Positions 1-12,700 of a stretch of DNA of 64,000 nucleotides are shown here, one piece after another. Below the pieces are notes generated by a model. That model did no database searches and was not told the DNA's origin. It saw nothing but the letters and a program-made list of their open reading frames with translations. Both the position numbers and the translations under genes were made by a program. Source of the stretch: Strix aluco (lineage: Eukaryota > Chordata > Aves > Strigiformes > Strigidae); NCBI RefSeq assembly GCF_031877795.1, contig NC_133971.1, positions 14,610,325-14,674,324 of the forward strand. Reading direction: 5' to 3'. Position 1 is the stretch's first letter. Each line of letters starts with the position of its first letter.

Positions 1-539
1 AGTGGGGCAGTAGGTCAAAGCCTAGCTTTGTGTATGTGGAAGTTAGGATTATTTTCTCTCTATAGGTGATTCTGCATTTATCTCTGTATGTCGTTTTCAG
101 TTTTAGTCACATGTAAGTCATAAGATGTGACTACAATGCCCTGCAGTCAGCTTTTTTGCTTTTACAAGATGTGATAGTGTTACTCATAGTTTTCTGGGAG
201 TGGGAGGGCAGAGAGGTCTAACAGAGTTCACAGAGGAGGTCTGCCAAAGGTAACTAAGTCTCCAAAGGAGTTAAACTGCTCTAAAGGAGATAAAACTTTT
301 TCCTAGCAGGACTGGAAAGTACCAAGAAGCCCTTGGCTTGGCTAGAGAGCTCCCAGCAACTTCATGCCCAGATGCAACCTGTTGTTTCTGACATTCCAGA
401 TATACAAGTTGCTTTCTTCCCCACTCTGTTTAATACTGAATCCAAAATGGCAACAGATTCAAACATTTCCTGAGAATGTTTTAAGAAAGTTTCACTCCAT
501 TACATGCTGCTCCTTAGATTTTAGGGCAAATTTGAAAAC
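1..539. other. 3' flank of THBS4, no gene seen
   Basis: No exon or repeat is recognised here. In mammals SERINC5 lies tail-to-tail with THBS4, so its 3' end may be just beyond base 1. Nothing in this stretch shows it. Confidence 0.4.
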
Positions 540-717
540 AAGTGAAGCCACAGTCTATTTTGTCTCCCTTTTATTTTCACTTTTATACAAAAAAAAAGTC
601 TGACATAATCACATCAATGAGAACAAGCTGCGGTGTGTACTCTTACAACAACAATCATATAAGGATTTAAAATATATTTTACTGTTTGCAATAGCAATGG
701 TAGTTTGCTTTTCCTTC
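540..717 (-). other. THBS4: THBS4 3' UTR and candidate poly(A) signal
   Basis: Sequence after the THBS4 stop is AT-rich and non-coding. A canonical AATAAA on the minus strand lies at 575-570, about 145 nt past the stop. Cleavage near 540-560 is therefore the simplest inference. Other signals further downstream are not excluded. Confidence 0.5.
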
Positions 718-779
718 TTAAATATCACCAACGCCAAATTGCTGAGCTTGAAATTCTTGAAAGTCCTCTGGGATGGTAT
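718..779 (-). CDS. THBS4: THBS4 exon 22 (terminal coding exon)
   Basis: Codes residues 934-953, starting [11 protein letters not shown] and ending AQQFGVGDI before TAA at 718-720. The acceptor is TTTCAG|ATACCA. The first half matches mammalian TSP4. The last nine residues do not match the acidic Asn/Phe-rich mammalian tail as I recall it. Confidence 0.93.
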
Positions 780-3700
780 CTGAAAACAGGAAAATATGCA
801 AAAGTTTAGTCTCTTCTGACAAAATCAAGGAGCACTTTAATTAATTAATTAATTACCCACCCACTTTTTTTTAGGTAACATGCCTTCTCTTTTGTTTACA
901 CGTTAAGAATGAACAGGGCATGTTTTCAGTTTTAGCTGTACACCACTGAAAAGCACAGGGAAGCTAACAAGACAGTGCTACAGTGCCAGCCCATAATGGA
1001 GTATTATCAATCTTCAAATTACATTTCCACCCAAAAATTTTGTGGCTTCCGCTCTTATATTTTTAATAATAAATGCTGACCAGAAAGGCAGAAAAAAAAT
1101 GGTTGTCTTGCTGTGTACCCCAGACATGTCTGTACCATCAGCATCTCTATTTCTCGTGTATCCTAATTCAACTTCCCTGTGACGGTTTCCCACACCACAA
1201 GAAGGGACAGAAACATTAACCCACAGACCAATAGCAACTGATAGAAAAACTTTAGAATTGGGAAAAGGAGGTGGAGGTGGGTCAGTGTCGTAATAATAAC
1301 TACAGTTCTGTTTGAAGCATTGAGCTTGCAGTGTGCCTTTGCCAGATCACAGAACATTTTATCTGGAGAGCCAGAGAGCTAACCGTAGAACTAAAGTTGT
1401 AGCCAAAGATGGAGCCACAGCAATGAAGCTCAACTGCATGACTTCAACTTTACTCTTGATCATTTCCACCCTAATGCAGGACAGGTAACTCTGAAGTCAA
1501 AAAAGGAAGTAACTATATAAATACAGTATATATTTAAAAAAAAAGGGTTAAGTCCTTTGCTTTTTGTTGACCACTTCTTTTTCTGAGGCTTGAAAATTCT
1601 TTAAGCTTCCTCTGCAAATATAGGAACTTGTCTGAAATGAAAGCAGGGATACCTGGGAACTCCAGAGACTTCTCTGAGTCGGCTTAATTGACTCACTGCA
1701 GCGCCTGCAGCAAAGCCACTGCCTGCTCACTGCCAGGAAAGTATCTAAGACTTCAGTGGCAGCTTTGAAACACGCTTTCTGGGAAGTCACATACTGTTTG
1801 AGACTCTTACCAAGTAATTTTTAATTGTAAGCAGCACTGTCTGTAAGTTTTCCTGTTTAGCCATGACCTCCAAGCACCAGCCTAGGTGTACTGAGTGCCC
1901 AAGAAGCAGAGTCCATCCCCAAAACAAGCCACACAGCCAGGGTCTGGCTGTGCAGCGGCAGTGTCCACTGCAGACCTGGGCTGGGCTTCTTGGATCCACA
2001 GAAAGCAGACACGGAAACTATTCCAACTTGGCTGGTAACTTATTCTCCCAAAGCTGCCTTGGTCAGGCAGGAGTTGATGCTGAGAGTAGGAGGGGCAGTC
2101 CTCCCAACCCCACTTCAAGATAGCTGAACTGCTGCCAGGAGAGAAATACCCTGACATGATCAGCTTCTCTGTGAGCAACCAAGGTTTGACTTATTCCATA
2201 TAGTGGGAGATCAGGGCTAGGCTCCGAGGCTTTTATCCCAAGAGGAGTGAGCCAGCATACTCCCACAGAGTCTGAGAAGGATTCCTCTGTGGAATCTTAT
2301 GATCTTGTCCTCCCACAGACAGGAGCAACCACCAAGTACACAAGTGACACTGATGCCTGGTGACTGATCCCACTGGCTCTCCAGATTTATTTCACCTTGT
2401 ATTCAGAGCTCAAGGCATCTTACATACATGATGGCCTCAGTATATTGTGCATGTACAAGTCTCACGGTTGGTTGGTTTTAAATAACATTTCTAATTCTCT
2501 GATGACAGCTATACTACTTAGTTGGCACAATCTCTGCTGCAGAGTGACTGCTCTGGGAGGAGCAGTTGTGAGGTGTTAGTTCCCATCTGGCTGAGCTGCA
2601 GTGTGCTGCTGGTGTCAGGGGAGGTGTTTCACAGCTGTGAATAACTTGTAAATGAAAAGCAACGGAAAGGATACAAAATGGCTTAATCCAACAGCTACAC
2701 TATCAGTTTTTTACGGTCACTTGCTAGCTGTTAGCTAAAATGACTAAGAGCAACTTTACCATTGCAGCGATATTTCAGGTTGGACCAAATAATGTTTTCC
2801 TGAGAGAAGCAGAAAACTCCAAGCCGTCCTCCACGCATCGTGGTGTCTATAGTTACACCAGAGTCTGCCACTAGGTCAGAGCCTTCATAAAATCTTGCCC
2901 TTAATGAAAGCAAACAGAAGCTCTGTTAGGTCTTTTCCAAGGCTGCAACATTCATAAAAGTACTTTCATTACCCATGGTGACTCTAGCCTTGGACATGCT
3001 ATCCTCCCATCTAGCCCAGGGGAGAAAAAGCAGTTAAGATAGCTCCTCTGCAGCCTGGGAGTGGGAGGAATGCTGCACACTGGCAAGGGCTGGGCAATGA
3101 GAGTGTTTTAGTGGTTCATTTTTTACACATCCTACAAAAGTCTTGGAATGTTTTTTCCTGTAGTCAGTCAGACTGAGAGCTTTAACTTCTGAAAATGTCC
3201 ATAGCTGATAGTTACAGGCAAGAGGAAGAACTGGATTAGATCAGCTGAAGAAGGCCAGATGGATATTGTCTCACACAGTTTGAGACTAAACTTTTTTTTT
3301 TTTAAATAGGCAAAATTTCAAAGGAAAGTTTGGATTCTTAAACTTGACTGTGAGATTTCTTTAAAAATGTGAATATGATTAATTCCAGGAACAGTTTTGA
3401 TGATCTGGCATCTTCTTGTTAGAAAACGCATCAGCAAATTCCCAAATAGCTCTGGGAACAGCTGCACTCTGCCAGCTGCCCAGCATGTGCCCTGCACTGA
3501 GGGCTTGAGCGGGACCACACTGGAGCCAGCCGAGCTGTTGCAGCACTATCTACACCAGGTCCTCAGCCTCTGGGGTACTGGGTAAACAACTCAGAGGATG
3601 ATGAGCCTGGAGGGCCCTGTTTTGGATGAGGACACTGCTGATCTGACATGCAAGAAAACAGCGAGTGGTGAAGGGAAAGAAAGTTGCTGTGTCTTTTCAT

Positions 3701-6700
3701 AAAATAAGAAAAAAACCCCAATTCCTGTTATGTTCCCAAGTTTATTTCCTGATTTGCTGAGGCAGTTCAAAAGTAGCTGTACAATGAATAGAAAGAACTT
3801 CTTGTCTTTCAAATTTCCATGGGAGAGGCTGGCTCAAGTGACTTTTTTCCTAGGCTTCCCTGAAGCCTCAGAAAACCTTCACTAGACACATAATGGTCTG
3901 TGGCATCTTGCCTAAACAGACCACAGTGAGATGTGGACAGAGAACTGGCAGAGGTTCACTTTAGGCCTTTAGTTTTTGAAGGATTTTGTGACACTGACCT
4001 TGCTACCTTTCCCAGTTACAGGGGGCATTCATTTAGCTGGCTAGAGAGACTGCAACCACAGGGCAGATGTTTGCTCGTGAAGCAGCTTCACAAACAGCTT
4101 GGTCTAAACAAAAGTTGCCACCCAAGATCTATTCATACTGCCCTGTGTCTGGGACACAATAATTGACAGTATAAGTGTTCTTAATCCATTTTAGCATAAA
4201 GTCAAACATGCTCACTCCAATTATCGCTGAAGATGATGCTCTGCAGCAGAAAGGTGGAATAATTATACCATCAAGTTACTTCATCTCTAGTGCAGGGTGG
4301 TAGCTTTTTGAAGAACAACTGACTTACCTGTATTTAGGTTCTATTATAAGGTTGCAAAACCTGAGCTGATGATGCCAGAACAATTTATGTTTTGCATTTT
4401 AACATCAACCTTGATCTACAAGTATAATTCCTGCTGATCTGGATATTGCAGAGTAAAACGTTTCCTCCTGATTGGTGAATTATTTTAAATAACTTCTTTT
4501 TTCCAAGTAACAAAAATAGGAATAGATAACATGCATTACATAGCTTTGACAAACTTTCTGAATATACGGTATGTAATCTCAAATCTATCACATCAGGGTA
4601 ATTACTGATCTTAGGTGGAATCACAACCTTTAAGTGGGCAACTTTTATTAATTCTGTTATCCCAGAATATGTAAATGAACTATCACAATTCCAACAAAAA
4701 TATTAAAAAAGATCAAAATTAAGAAATTTTGGAATGCATTGTTTTTTAAGAGTGTCCAGTAGTAGTTTGGAAAAAAAGGTATTAAAGCCAGGAAGGGTTT
4801 ATTAGGGTAAGGCACAGTTACAACAGCCAGATCGTAGAAGACTTCAGTTACAAACAGGCTTAGCTTGGAATTGACTTTCCTAGGAGAAGAATTGCAGGCT
4901 GAATTTCAAAAGTCTAACCTGTTACAAGGCTTCATCAGTGCAAAGACCAGACACATTATAAATTCTCAGATTATCATCTGAATTAAGAGTTAAGAAACAT
5001 CAGTTTAGGCAGACATGTGTCTGTACTCACCTTACCTATCCTTTTCTCTCTTACCTGATATAACCGATCTGGGGTCTGTGCTGCAAGAACCAGCGGTAGG
5101 AGACTTTGTCTTTCCACCCTACGTTTCGGGGGTCCTTCCACAGCAGCCTGACCTGATCACTGGTGTCCCCTGTATGCCAGAGGGAGTTGCGAAGGTGCTC
5201 GCCAGGGCCCGTCTTGGATTTCACAGCCTGCAGAAATACGATTTTCCAATGCTGACCACAGAGAAATGTCACTTTCAGGAGCTCTAGTCTTTATGTAGTG
5301 GGGAGCAGGTCTGCATAAGCACCCTCCCTCCTGCTCACAAGCTCCTAACTTTTCTTGCATAACTGCAGCTGCTGCTTGCATGGAAAAGCAACTGAGTAAC
5401 CTGAACCAAGGAGAAGGAGGTGATTTGAGCAATTACAGTCAGGGCACAATGACAGCAGAGACTAAATGCTCCAGCTCATGAGCAGGGTCAAGACTGGAGA
5501 TGAAGTTCCTTAAAAAAGTGGTGTTATTAAAAGGGCTGTGTGGCACCCAGCTGACTTAGCAGTTTTGACACCTGTTGCAAGGAGAGAACAGCAGTTAGGC
5601 AGCACGGCCAACACGCAGTGCAATGGGTTGGCCAATGCATGTCATGATGGCTTAGCTCATGGCGGTCAGATGGCAGGGTGGCATGGCCAGACTGTGGTGA
5701 CCACTGTGTCCCCATCTAGGAGCCATGACCAGTACCTTTAGCTGAATGCCAGGCTCTGCAACAGCTCTGAAGGGAGTCGCTTGCCAGTACGTCTGTTCAG
5801 TCTGTTTCCACATTACCACATAAAAGCTAGAGCTGTCTTGATAACCAAAAATAAAGCCAGCGTAGTCGTCATCTGTCACAGTGTTCACATGAAAAGTGCC
5901 CTCAAAGTCAACGCCGTTAAAAGCTGTGTAACCTGAGGATACATGCAGGTTAAAAACAAGTCTGCAGAAAATGTGTTCACATGCTGTAAGATTTCTGCTG
6001 TAAAACTTGAATCTCAGAAGAGGGTACATACCAACAGCAAGGCCAGGATCGCTGTTCATTGTTTGTACAATTTCCATGCCCTGCAAGAGTAAATTCAGAG
6101 TGGTTAGTGTGCATGAGGAGCTGGGTTGGCTAAGCCTGGCAGCCTCTTCTGACCTCCCTCTAGCACCCCCTCCATCCATCTCCTCCATTTGCTCACAACA
6201 TGTCTGTAATGCTTGTAGCTCTGAATTAAAATTAGAACTATAATCAAATACTAATGTTTCAGCTGCTTGCGTGCCCTGAGGCAAGAACGATTTTTCTTTT
6301 CTCATTGCAGAATTTGCCATACTGGTACTCTGATACTTTCTTTCCCCATGCCAGTCTTCTGGAAATTACTGAACCTGGCCAGAAAGAGGCCAGGGCAGGG
6401 GGGCTGGGGGTGTGTGTCAGGGCGTGGGGGTACTTCTCTTAGGTTTAGCTCATATAGCTTGGACCATGGAATTCGGGATTAAACTAACTGCCAGGACTGG
6501 GTTAAGGAAGGTGTACACATCTCAGATGGCTTGGTAGAGACTTTGGCAATGGGAATAAATTGCACATTCCTTGTGACTCAGAACACATTAGCCTCCTGAA
6601 GGCTAAAATTTGTTAGTGTAAATAACAGTTATTGGACTCCATCTAGGAGTAAATGTTCTGCTATACAGTAGGTCAGACTTTCAAATTCTGTAAAGGACTC

Positions 6701-9700
6701 ATGAAACTGTTTGCTACAGAAGTGTTTAAATAGGGTGACTTCTTGACAGCAGTGAAATCCACCCAGAACAAGTTGACCAGCCTGTAGTTATTTTAGATTA
6801 TTAGGAGCATCAAGCTTCAAGCTATCATATGCTAAAAGAAAGTTCCTTCATTGTAACTCCTGCAAAATAGTCAACCAAGTGACAGCTTCCACTTTTCACT
6901 TGTTTGCCAGAGGTCCAGCAATTACAGAGACAGTGTTACTGTGGTTTTCAAATGATCTTTCTCAGACAGGTAAGACCAAATGTACTTTTACCTGGTTCAG
7001 AACCACCCAGTTGGGATCAATCTGCGCATCCCCCTCTGGGTCCAGCACCACTGTCTGATAGGCTCTGAAGTCTGTCAAGGTGATCTCTGCGTTCTCAGGG
7101 CACACATCGATCCGATCAATCACTGTATCCTGGTCAAAATCAGACTCGCAGATATCACCAACTCCATCACCTGAATGCATTGGAGAAGTGAAAGCAGATT
7201 TATGGTGTGGCAAGTAGCCATATCTGGCCAAGTCACTGGATTGGGGTGTCTGAGAAGCACGTGAAGTCTCAACCCCAATAGCTGCAGTGCCCAGGGAGGG
7301 TACCTGAGGACCTCAGCCTTGGCCAAGGGCACTTGTGTGTTGAGGTCCCTCCCGGGACGAGTGTATGGACACGTGGTGACTGCATCGGATCCTGGTGCCT
7401 ATGTGTAAGGCCTGGGGGAGGATATAGTGCCTAAGCACCAAAATGGCTCCTGAAGGCCCATCTTACCATTATCATCTTCCTGCCCTGGGTTGGGGACCAG
7501 CCTGCAGTTGTCAGGGCCTGGGGGCAAGAGGTCAGGAATGCCATCATTATCATCGTCCTCATCACACTCGTCACCCAACCCATCCTTATCCGTGTCCAGC
7601 TGGGAGCTGTTAATGATGGTGGGGCAATTGTCTGTGCTGTCCTGGTGCCCATCGCCGTCGCTATGAGCACGGAGACAAAAAGAAATGGCATGCCAGCATC
7701 AGCTCCTGCCTCTGCATGGGGGACAGCATGGGTACCTGAGCAGGAAATGCACTGGAGGCCCCCCCACCCCGAGCTGGAAACAGACCAGTAGAGCACCATG
7801 ACATGGGGTCACTCAGGTGGCTGAACAGCAAAGAGACAAGGAACAGAGACTGTACAATAAGGTGGCAAGAGGATGAAGACTAAACTATAAAAATACTCAG
7901 ATAAGGAAAAGAAAAAGAAGCCTTACATGGAGGGGCAAAAGATACCAGAGCCCAAGATCCCAGACGATATCCGCTTCTAAAGGGTATGTAAGGCACATCC
8001 AGCAAGTGCAGTGTCACCAATCAGAAGGCACCCAGGAGACAGCAAGAGCTCAACAGCTGGTGTCCCTTGTCACACATGTTGTCCATAAGTGTCTTGATGT
8101 TCATGAACATGCAGGTGTGAGTGTGAATGAAAATCTGTGGGAGACTCTGCATGCACACCTGAAATCAGGCTTGTTTAAAAACAAGCACCACTTTCACTCT
8201 CCTGCATAGCTTTTGTTACATTATGGGCCCAGAGGGGAGCCATGCAATATGAAATAGAGGAAGAAGTCTGTAGTTCCAAAGCATCTCTCCAGCCCATGGC
8301 TGCATCAGCTGGTTACAGTGAAGTCACCAGGAATAAGGGACACAGACTATAGAAAAGGGTTTGGGAAGTTATGAGGTGGCTGCATTGTTTCTCAATGCCA
8401 GCAGTGCATCTGTGCAAGGAAGTGGCCGAAGTCAGGTGTCTTTTGTACACACACCATAAACAAAATGGTTTCTGGCCACAAGCAGGCATGTTTCCCCTCA
8501 GTAGCTTTTTGACTAGCACAGGCAGAGCAGAAGTGACATGCAGCCAAACTAAGGCAGTGCTGCAGCTTATAGCTATGCATATTCCCACCTATCTCTGCCT
8601 GCTTAAGAAAGGTGCTTTAATTTTAGGTCAGAGCAACTAATGTTTGCACATTCTTGAGATAAAATGCAATGAGGACCATGCATATATCTCTACTGCCACA
8701 TTAACCTCAGGCAGAGCTACAGCATTTCTACCAGGGAAATGCTTCATGCGTATTAGTTAGGTTTGAGGAAAAAAAGAAAATGCCCTTTTTTAAAACAGGA
8801 AAAAAGCAAGGCCGTATCTACTTAACAGTAAAACAGCTCTCAGCTAGGTGTCCTGGCAGCTACTGGACCAAGACTAGTAACGATCAGGCAGAGAAGTGGG
8901 GTCCCCATGTTTATTATCCCAGACAGCAGCACCCACTGACAACCCTGGGGTAAGACCTTGCAGCTGTCTTCAGCTGGTGGAATGCTGTGCCAGCACAGGA
9001 TTTATCACTTCCCTTTCCTCTTGCTTTAAGTGAGGAGCACAGGGAAGAACTTGCCACCCCCAAAGCTGGTTACGCAAAAGCTGCTTCCAGCCAGGCCTTA
9101 GCAGTTTGTCATGGGACATGCTCCCTTGAATACTGAGGGCACATAAAAGCCGTAGAGAAGCCTTGCCACCCTTGCTGTGCTAAAGCAAAGGGGGTTATCT
9201 GCAAATGTTTTACACTTGATAATAAAATTCTGTTTCTGAAACACTGGGTTCTTACAGAAAAACATACAGCCCTTAACTGTGAAATTTCTGCTAAAGAAAA
9301 AAAGAAAAGAGAAATGAAAAATAAAAGGAAAGAAAAAAAGATGTCAGCTCACTAAGAAGTTCTGAGCAGTGCTCTGGGTTTTACAGCCCGAAAACTACTC
9401 TGAATGTCACTTCCACAGGAACTCACAGGAAGCCTGTGTGAACACGGGGCTAAAGGTGAAGGGCTCCATAACTGTACTGCTACAGGGAAGTGAACCAACC
9501 AGGCTGATAAATCGTAACACTGTTTTTGAAATAACATCTCTAAGGATGTATTGGAATTAGATCCAAACCAGTCTGACGGATTACAACTCTCTGGGAATCA
9601 GTAACACGCTTCAGTTCAAAACTAGCCTTTTCCACTTCCCTGCTGCTGTTACAAGCCACAACACAGCATACCTGTCCTGATTGGTATCACAGGAATCTCC

Positions 9701-12700
9701 AACCAGGTCGTTGTCAACATCTGACTGCAAAAGGAAATAGAGAAAGTACCAGTATCAGCTGCTGAGAGCATCTATTAAAATGGCAGTATTAAACCAAAAC
9801 ACAACCAAATCAAATACAATTAAAATAAAAGCATGGAAAAACATTTGTTTTACAAGACATACTTACTTGTTTGCTTCATCCATCTAACAAGAAAGTCAGT
9901 TTTATTAAAGGGAAAAAAACAATGTATAAACAGGGTTAAACTTGATTGGAACAGTTCAAACAAACAAGATGAGTAGTTCAAGCAAGATTCCTCTACTACT
10001 GAAAGTAAGTATCTCTCATTTCTAACCAAGGCTGACTTCTTAAGCAACTTTAAAAATCTACCATGTTTCTCTAAAGTTTTCAGCATTTTCTGGTAGTCAC
10101 CAGGGGCTTAATCAGAATTCAAAACATATGAAGTCTCACTGACTTCTCACCTAGGAGCAGTGAAATTCTTGCTAAGTAAGAACACCAGGATTTTGTCTTA
10201 ATTAAAGAAATATCAAGAGTAACTAAATCACACCACTGTGTGGAATCTGGCATTGGATTCCCTGGGACTGGAGCATGCCCACATTTCAGAGCATGACAGT
10301 AGAATATACTGGCAGAGCAGAGGTGCTAACAACATCTCAAGCTATGAGAATACACCTTGTGGCTCCCCTTTCCCATGTGGGAGAGTCTGAAGCTCCATTA
10401 AACTTTTCTGAATACCTACTGTTAAAAGATAAACACTGTGGCTGCACGGACTGCCTCATTCTCTTGCATCTTTTTGGACCTCAGCAGTCCCTCTCCCTAA
10501 ACGATGATATTTTTTCCTTCTGCCTCCTAACCTGGTTTGGGTTGCTGATTGTTGGACAGCTGTCACAGGCATCACCAACACCATCATTATCCTTGTCCTC
10601 CTGGTCTTGGTTGGGGATCCTCTGACAATTATCCAAAAGGTTCTTAATACCTACAGAAGAGTGGATTGGATCTTATTTAAAAACAATTCCTGTATTTGTT
10701 ATTGGACAACATAAACATCAAGAACAGTAAAGACACTACTCCTTTTCAGTAACTACTTAATCTTGCAATATTATAAGCCTGCACAGCAAGTCTTTCTTAT
10801 GTGTGTATCCATTCATTTAATAGAAGTTAGAAACATCTTGCTAAAGAACAGCTTTCAACCTGATCACACACACTTCATTAATTACACAATTCATTCTATC
10901 CTGTTCCTGTATCCCAGCTTACAGGATGGGATGTTTCATCTTTGTTATTACATTTGAAGGGTTGTGATTTTTTTTCACTTCTTTTAATCCTCCTACAGCA
11001 TTGAAAATAATACATTATGTACCTCTTGGGCACCTGGGACAGGCAACAGCTGGGTACTCTGGGATGTGTTTGCACCTTTAAGGAATTACTAAATGACTAA
11101 ATGTTAACTTATACATGAAACATGGCTTGGTTTATCTGTTACAGTGTTCAGTGCTTCCAATGGAGGCTAAAAGATATATATTAATCTAAATGAAAAGGAT
11201 TCCAAACACAGGCTTCACAAAGACAGACAATGATGTGTTACATGACACTTAGCAGCTGGTGACAGAAAACCTCCTAACACACAACATGTTCTGGGCAAAT
11301 TTCAAGAACATCAGAGAAGCTGGAAGTGAAGAATTACCAACCATCTCCATCCATGTCATCATCACAAGCATCTCCTTTCCCATCACCATCTGTGTCCCTC
11401 TGGTCATTATTCAGGACATTGCGGCAGTTGTCACAAGCATCTCCAAAGATATCTTGGTCGCCATTTCTCTGGTTAACATTGGGAGCCAAGACACAGTTAT
11501 CCTGCAAGAGGCACAGATTTAGATCAGACATGAACCTGGCCCGGAATCTTTAATTTCTACTTCAGTGGATTTATATAACTCACAAAAAATTATTACTGTG
11601 AGCAGTTCAACATTTTACATGAATATTAGCTCTGGATCAGATTTCACTGGCTCCCTTAAAGCTCTCCTTTGAACCACACCGTGGGAATCCTAAACATAAA
11701 CACCCAGTATCATAAGGCTTTATTTATCATTATGACTTCTGATTCTCATTCTGGATGCAGCCATGGTCAGTAACCTGTTTTGGTGCCCTGGCTTCCTTAC
11801 ACGGTCCTTCTCGAAAGCTGCACTTCAGAGACCCTGACAGGGTTTGTACATACTCTCGGTGAAAGGCTGTTGCCCCCTTCTGGTAGAGACTCAAACCAAA
11901 GCTGAAACACTTGTGTTTGGGGTTGGTTTGCTTGGGGTTTTTGGTTGTTTGTTTGGTTTTTTTTTTTTGTCAGTCAAGCTGCTATTGACTCTCTAAGACC
12001 ATCAGGAGTCATATGGGGAAAATTTTATTTCAAAGCGGTATAAATTTTCCCCTCCCATCTAGCACACCCATGACCTCGTCCTCATGCACGCACAGAGACA
12101 GAACAAAGCTTAGCAGCAATACTGAAGTTACGTGATTGTGAAGGTGCTGAACTTTCATACAGATTTACAGTTGAAGGAGGATTTAACATCTTTCCTTATA
12201 GAACATTAATAAAACCAGTTGCTTCAAGCTACCAGAATTTTAGAGTTGACTTCTGTGGCAAAACTGCCTGAGACAGACCTCCTGTGACTGCGACTCTGCC
12301 CTATCTCTACATGGACATTTGGATAAAGCGCTCTTGTCTTCCTTGGAAGTGCATTAAGCAATATCACAGAAGGATCTTAATGTAGATCAACAGTGGGCAT
12401 GTGAGGATACAGGGTGTACACAAAAGAGCTTTTACAGTCTGAATTTGTTCTCTGATATATCAAAGCTTTTTCAAGTTATTAGAAAGACATCCATTAATTT
12501 ATTTGGATTTTGGATCCCTCATGGAATGTAATGTCAGGTCAACCTGCTCTTTAAAAAGAAAGACACTAAGGCAAGTAATGTTCCTGAAGGCCATGCTATG
12601 GGACATCATGACAGAAGGACACAAGTTCTGTATACAAAAAGCTCTAGAATTCAATGCTACAATATAATAATGGAGCATACACTGGTGGTATTTAAGGCTG

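Noticed and set aside
7431-7799. 122-codon minus-strand frame over THBS4 exon 16
   Set aside because: It is the wrong frame of exon 16; the correct phase gives the Asp-rich type 3 repeats.
11920-11970. G/T-rich stretch as a possible G-quadruplex or telomere-like repeat
   Set aside because: It has short irregular GGTT/TTGG runs only and lacks four G-runs or a regular telomere unit.
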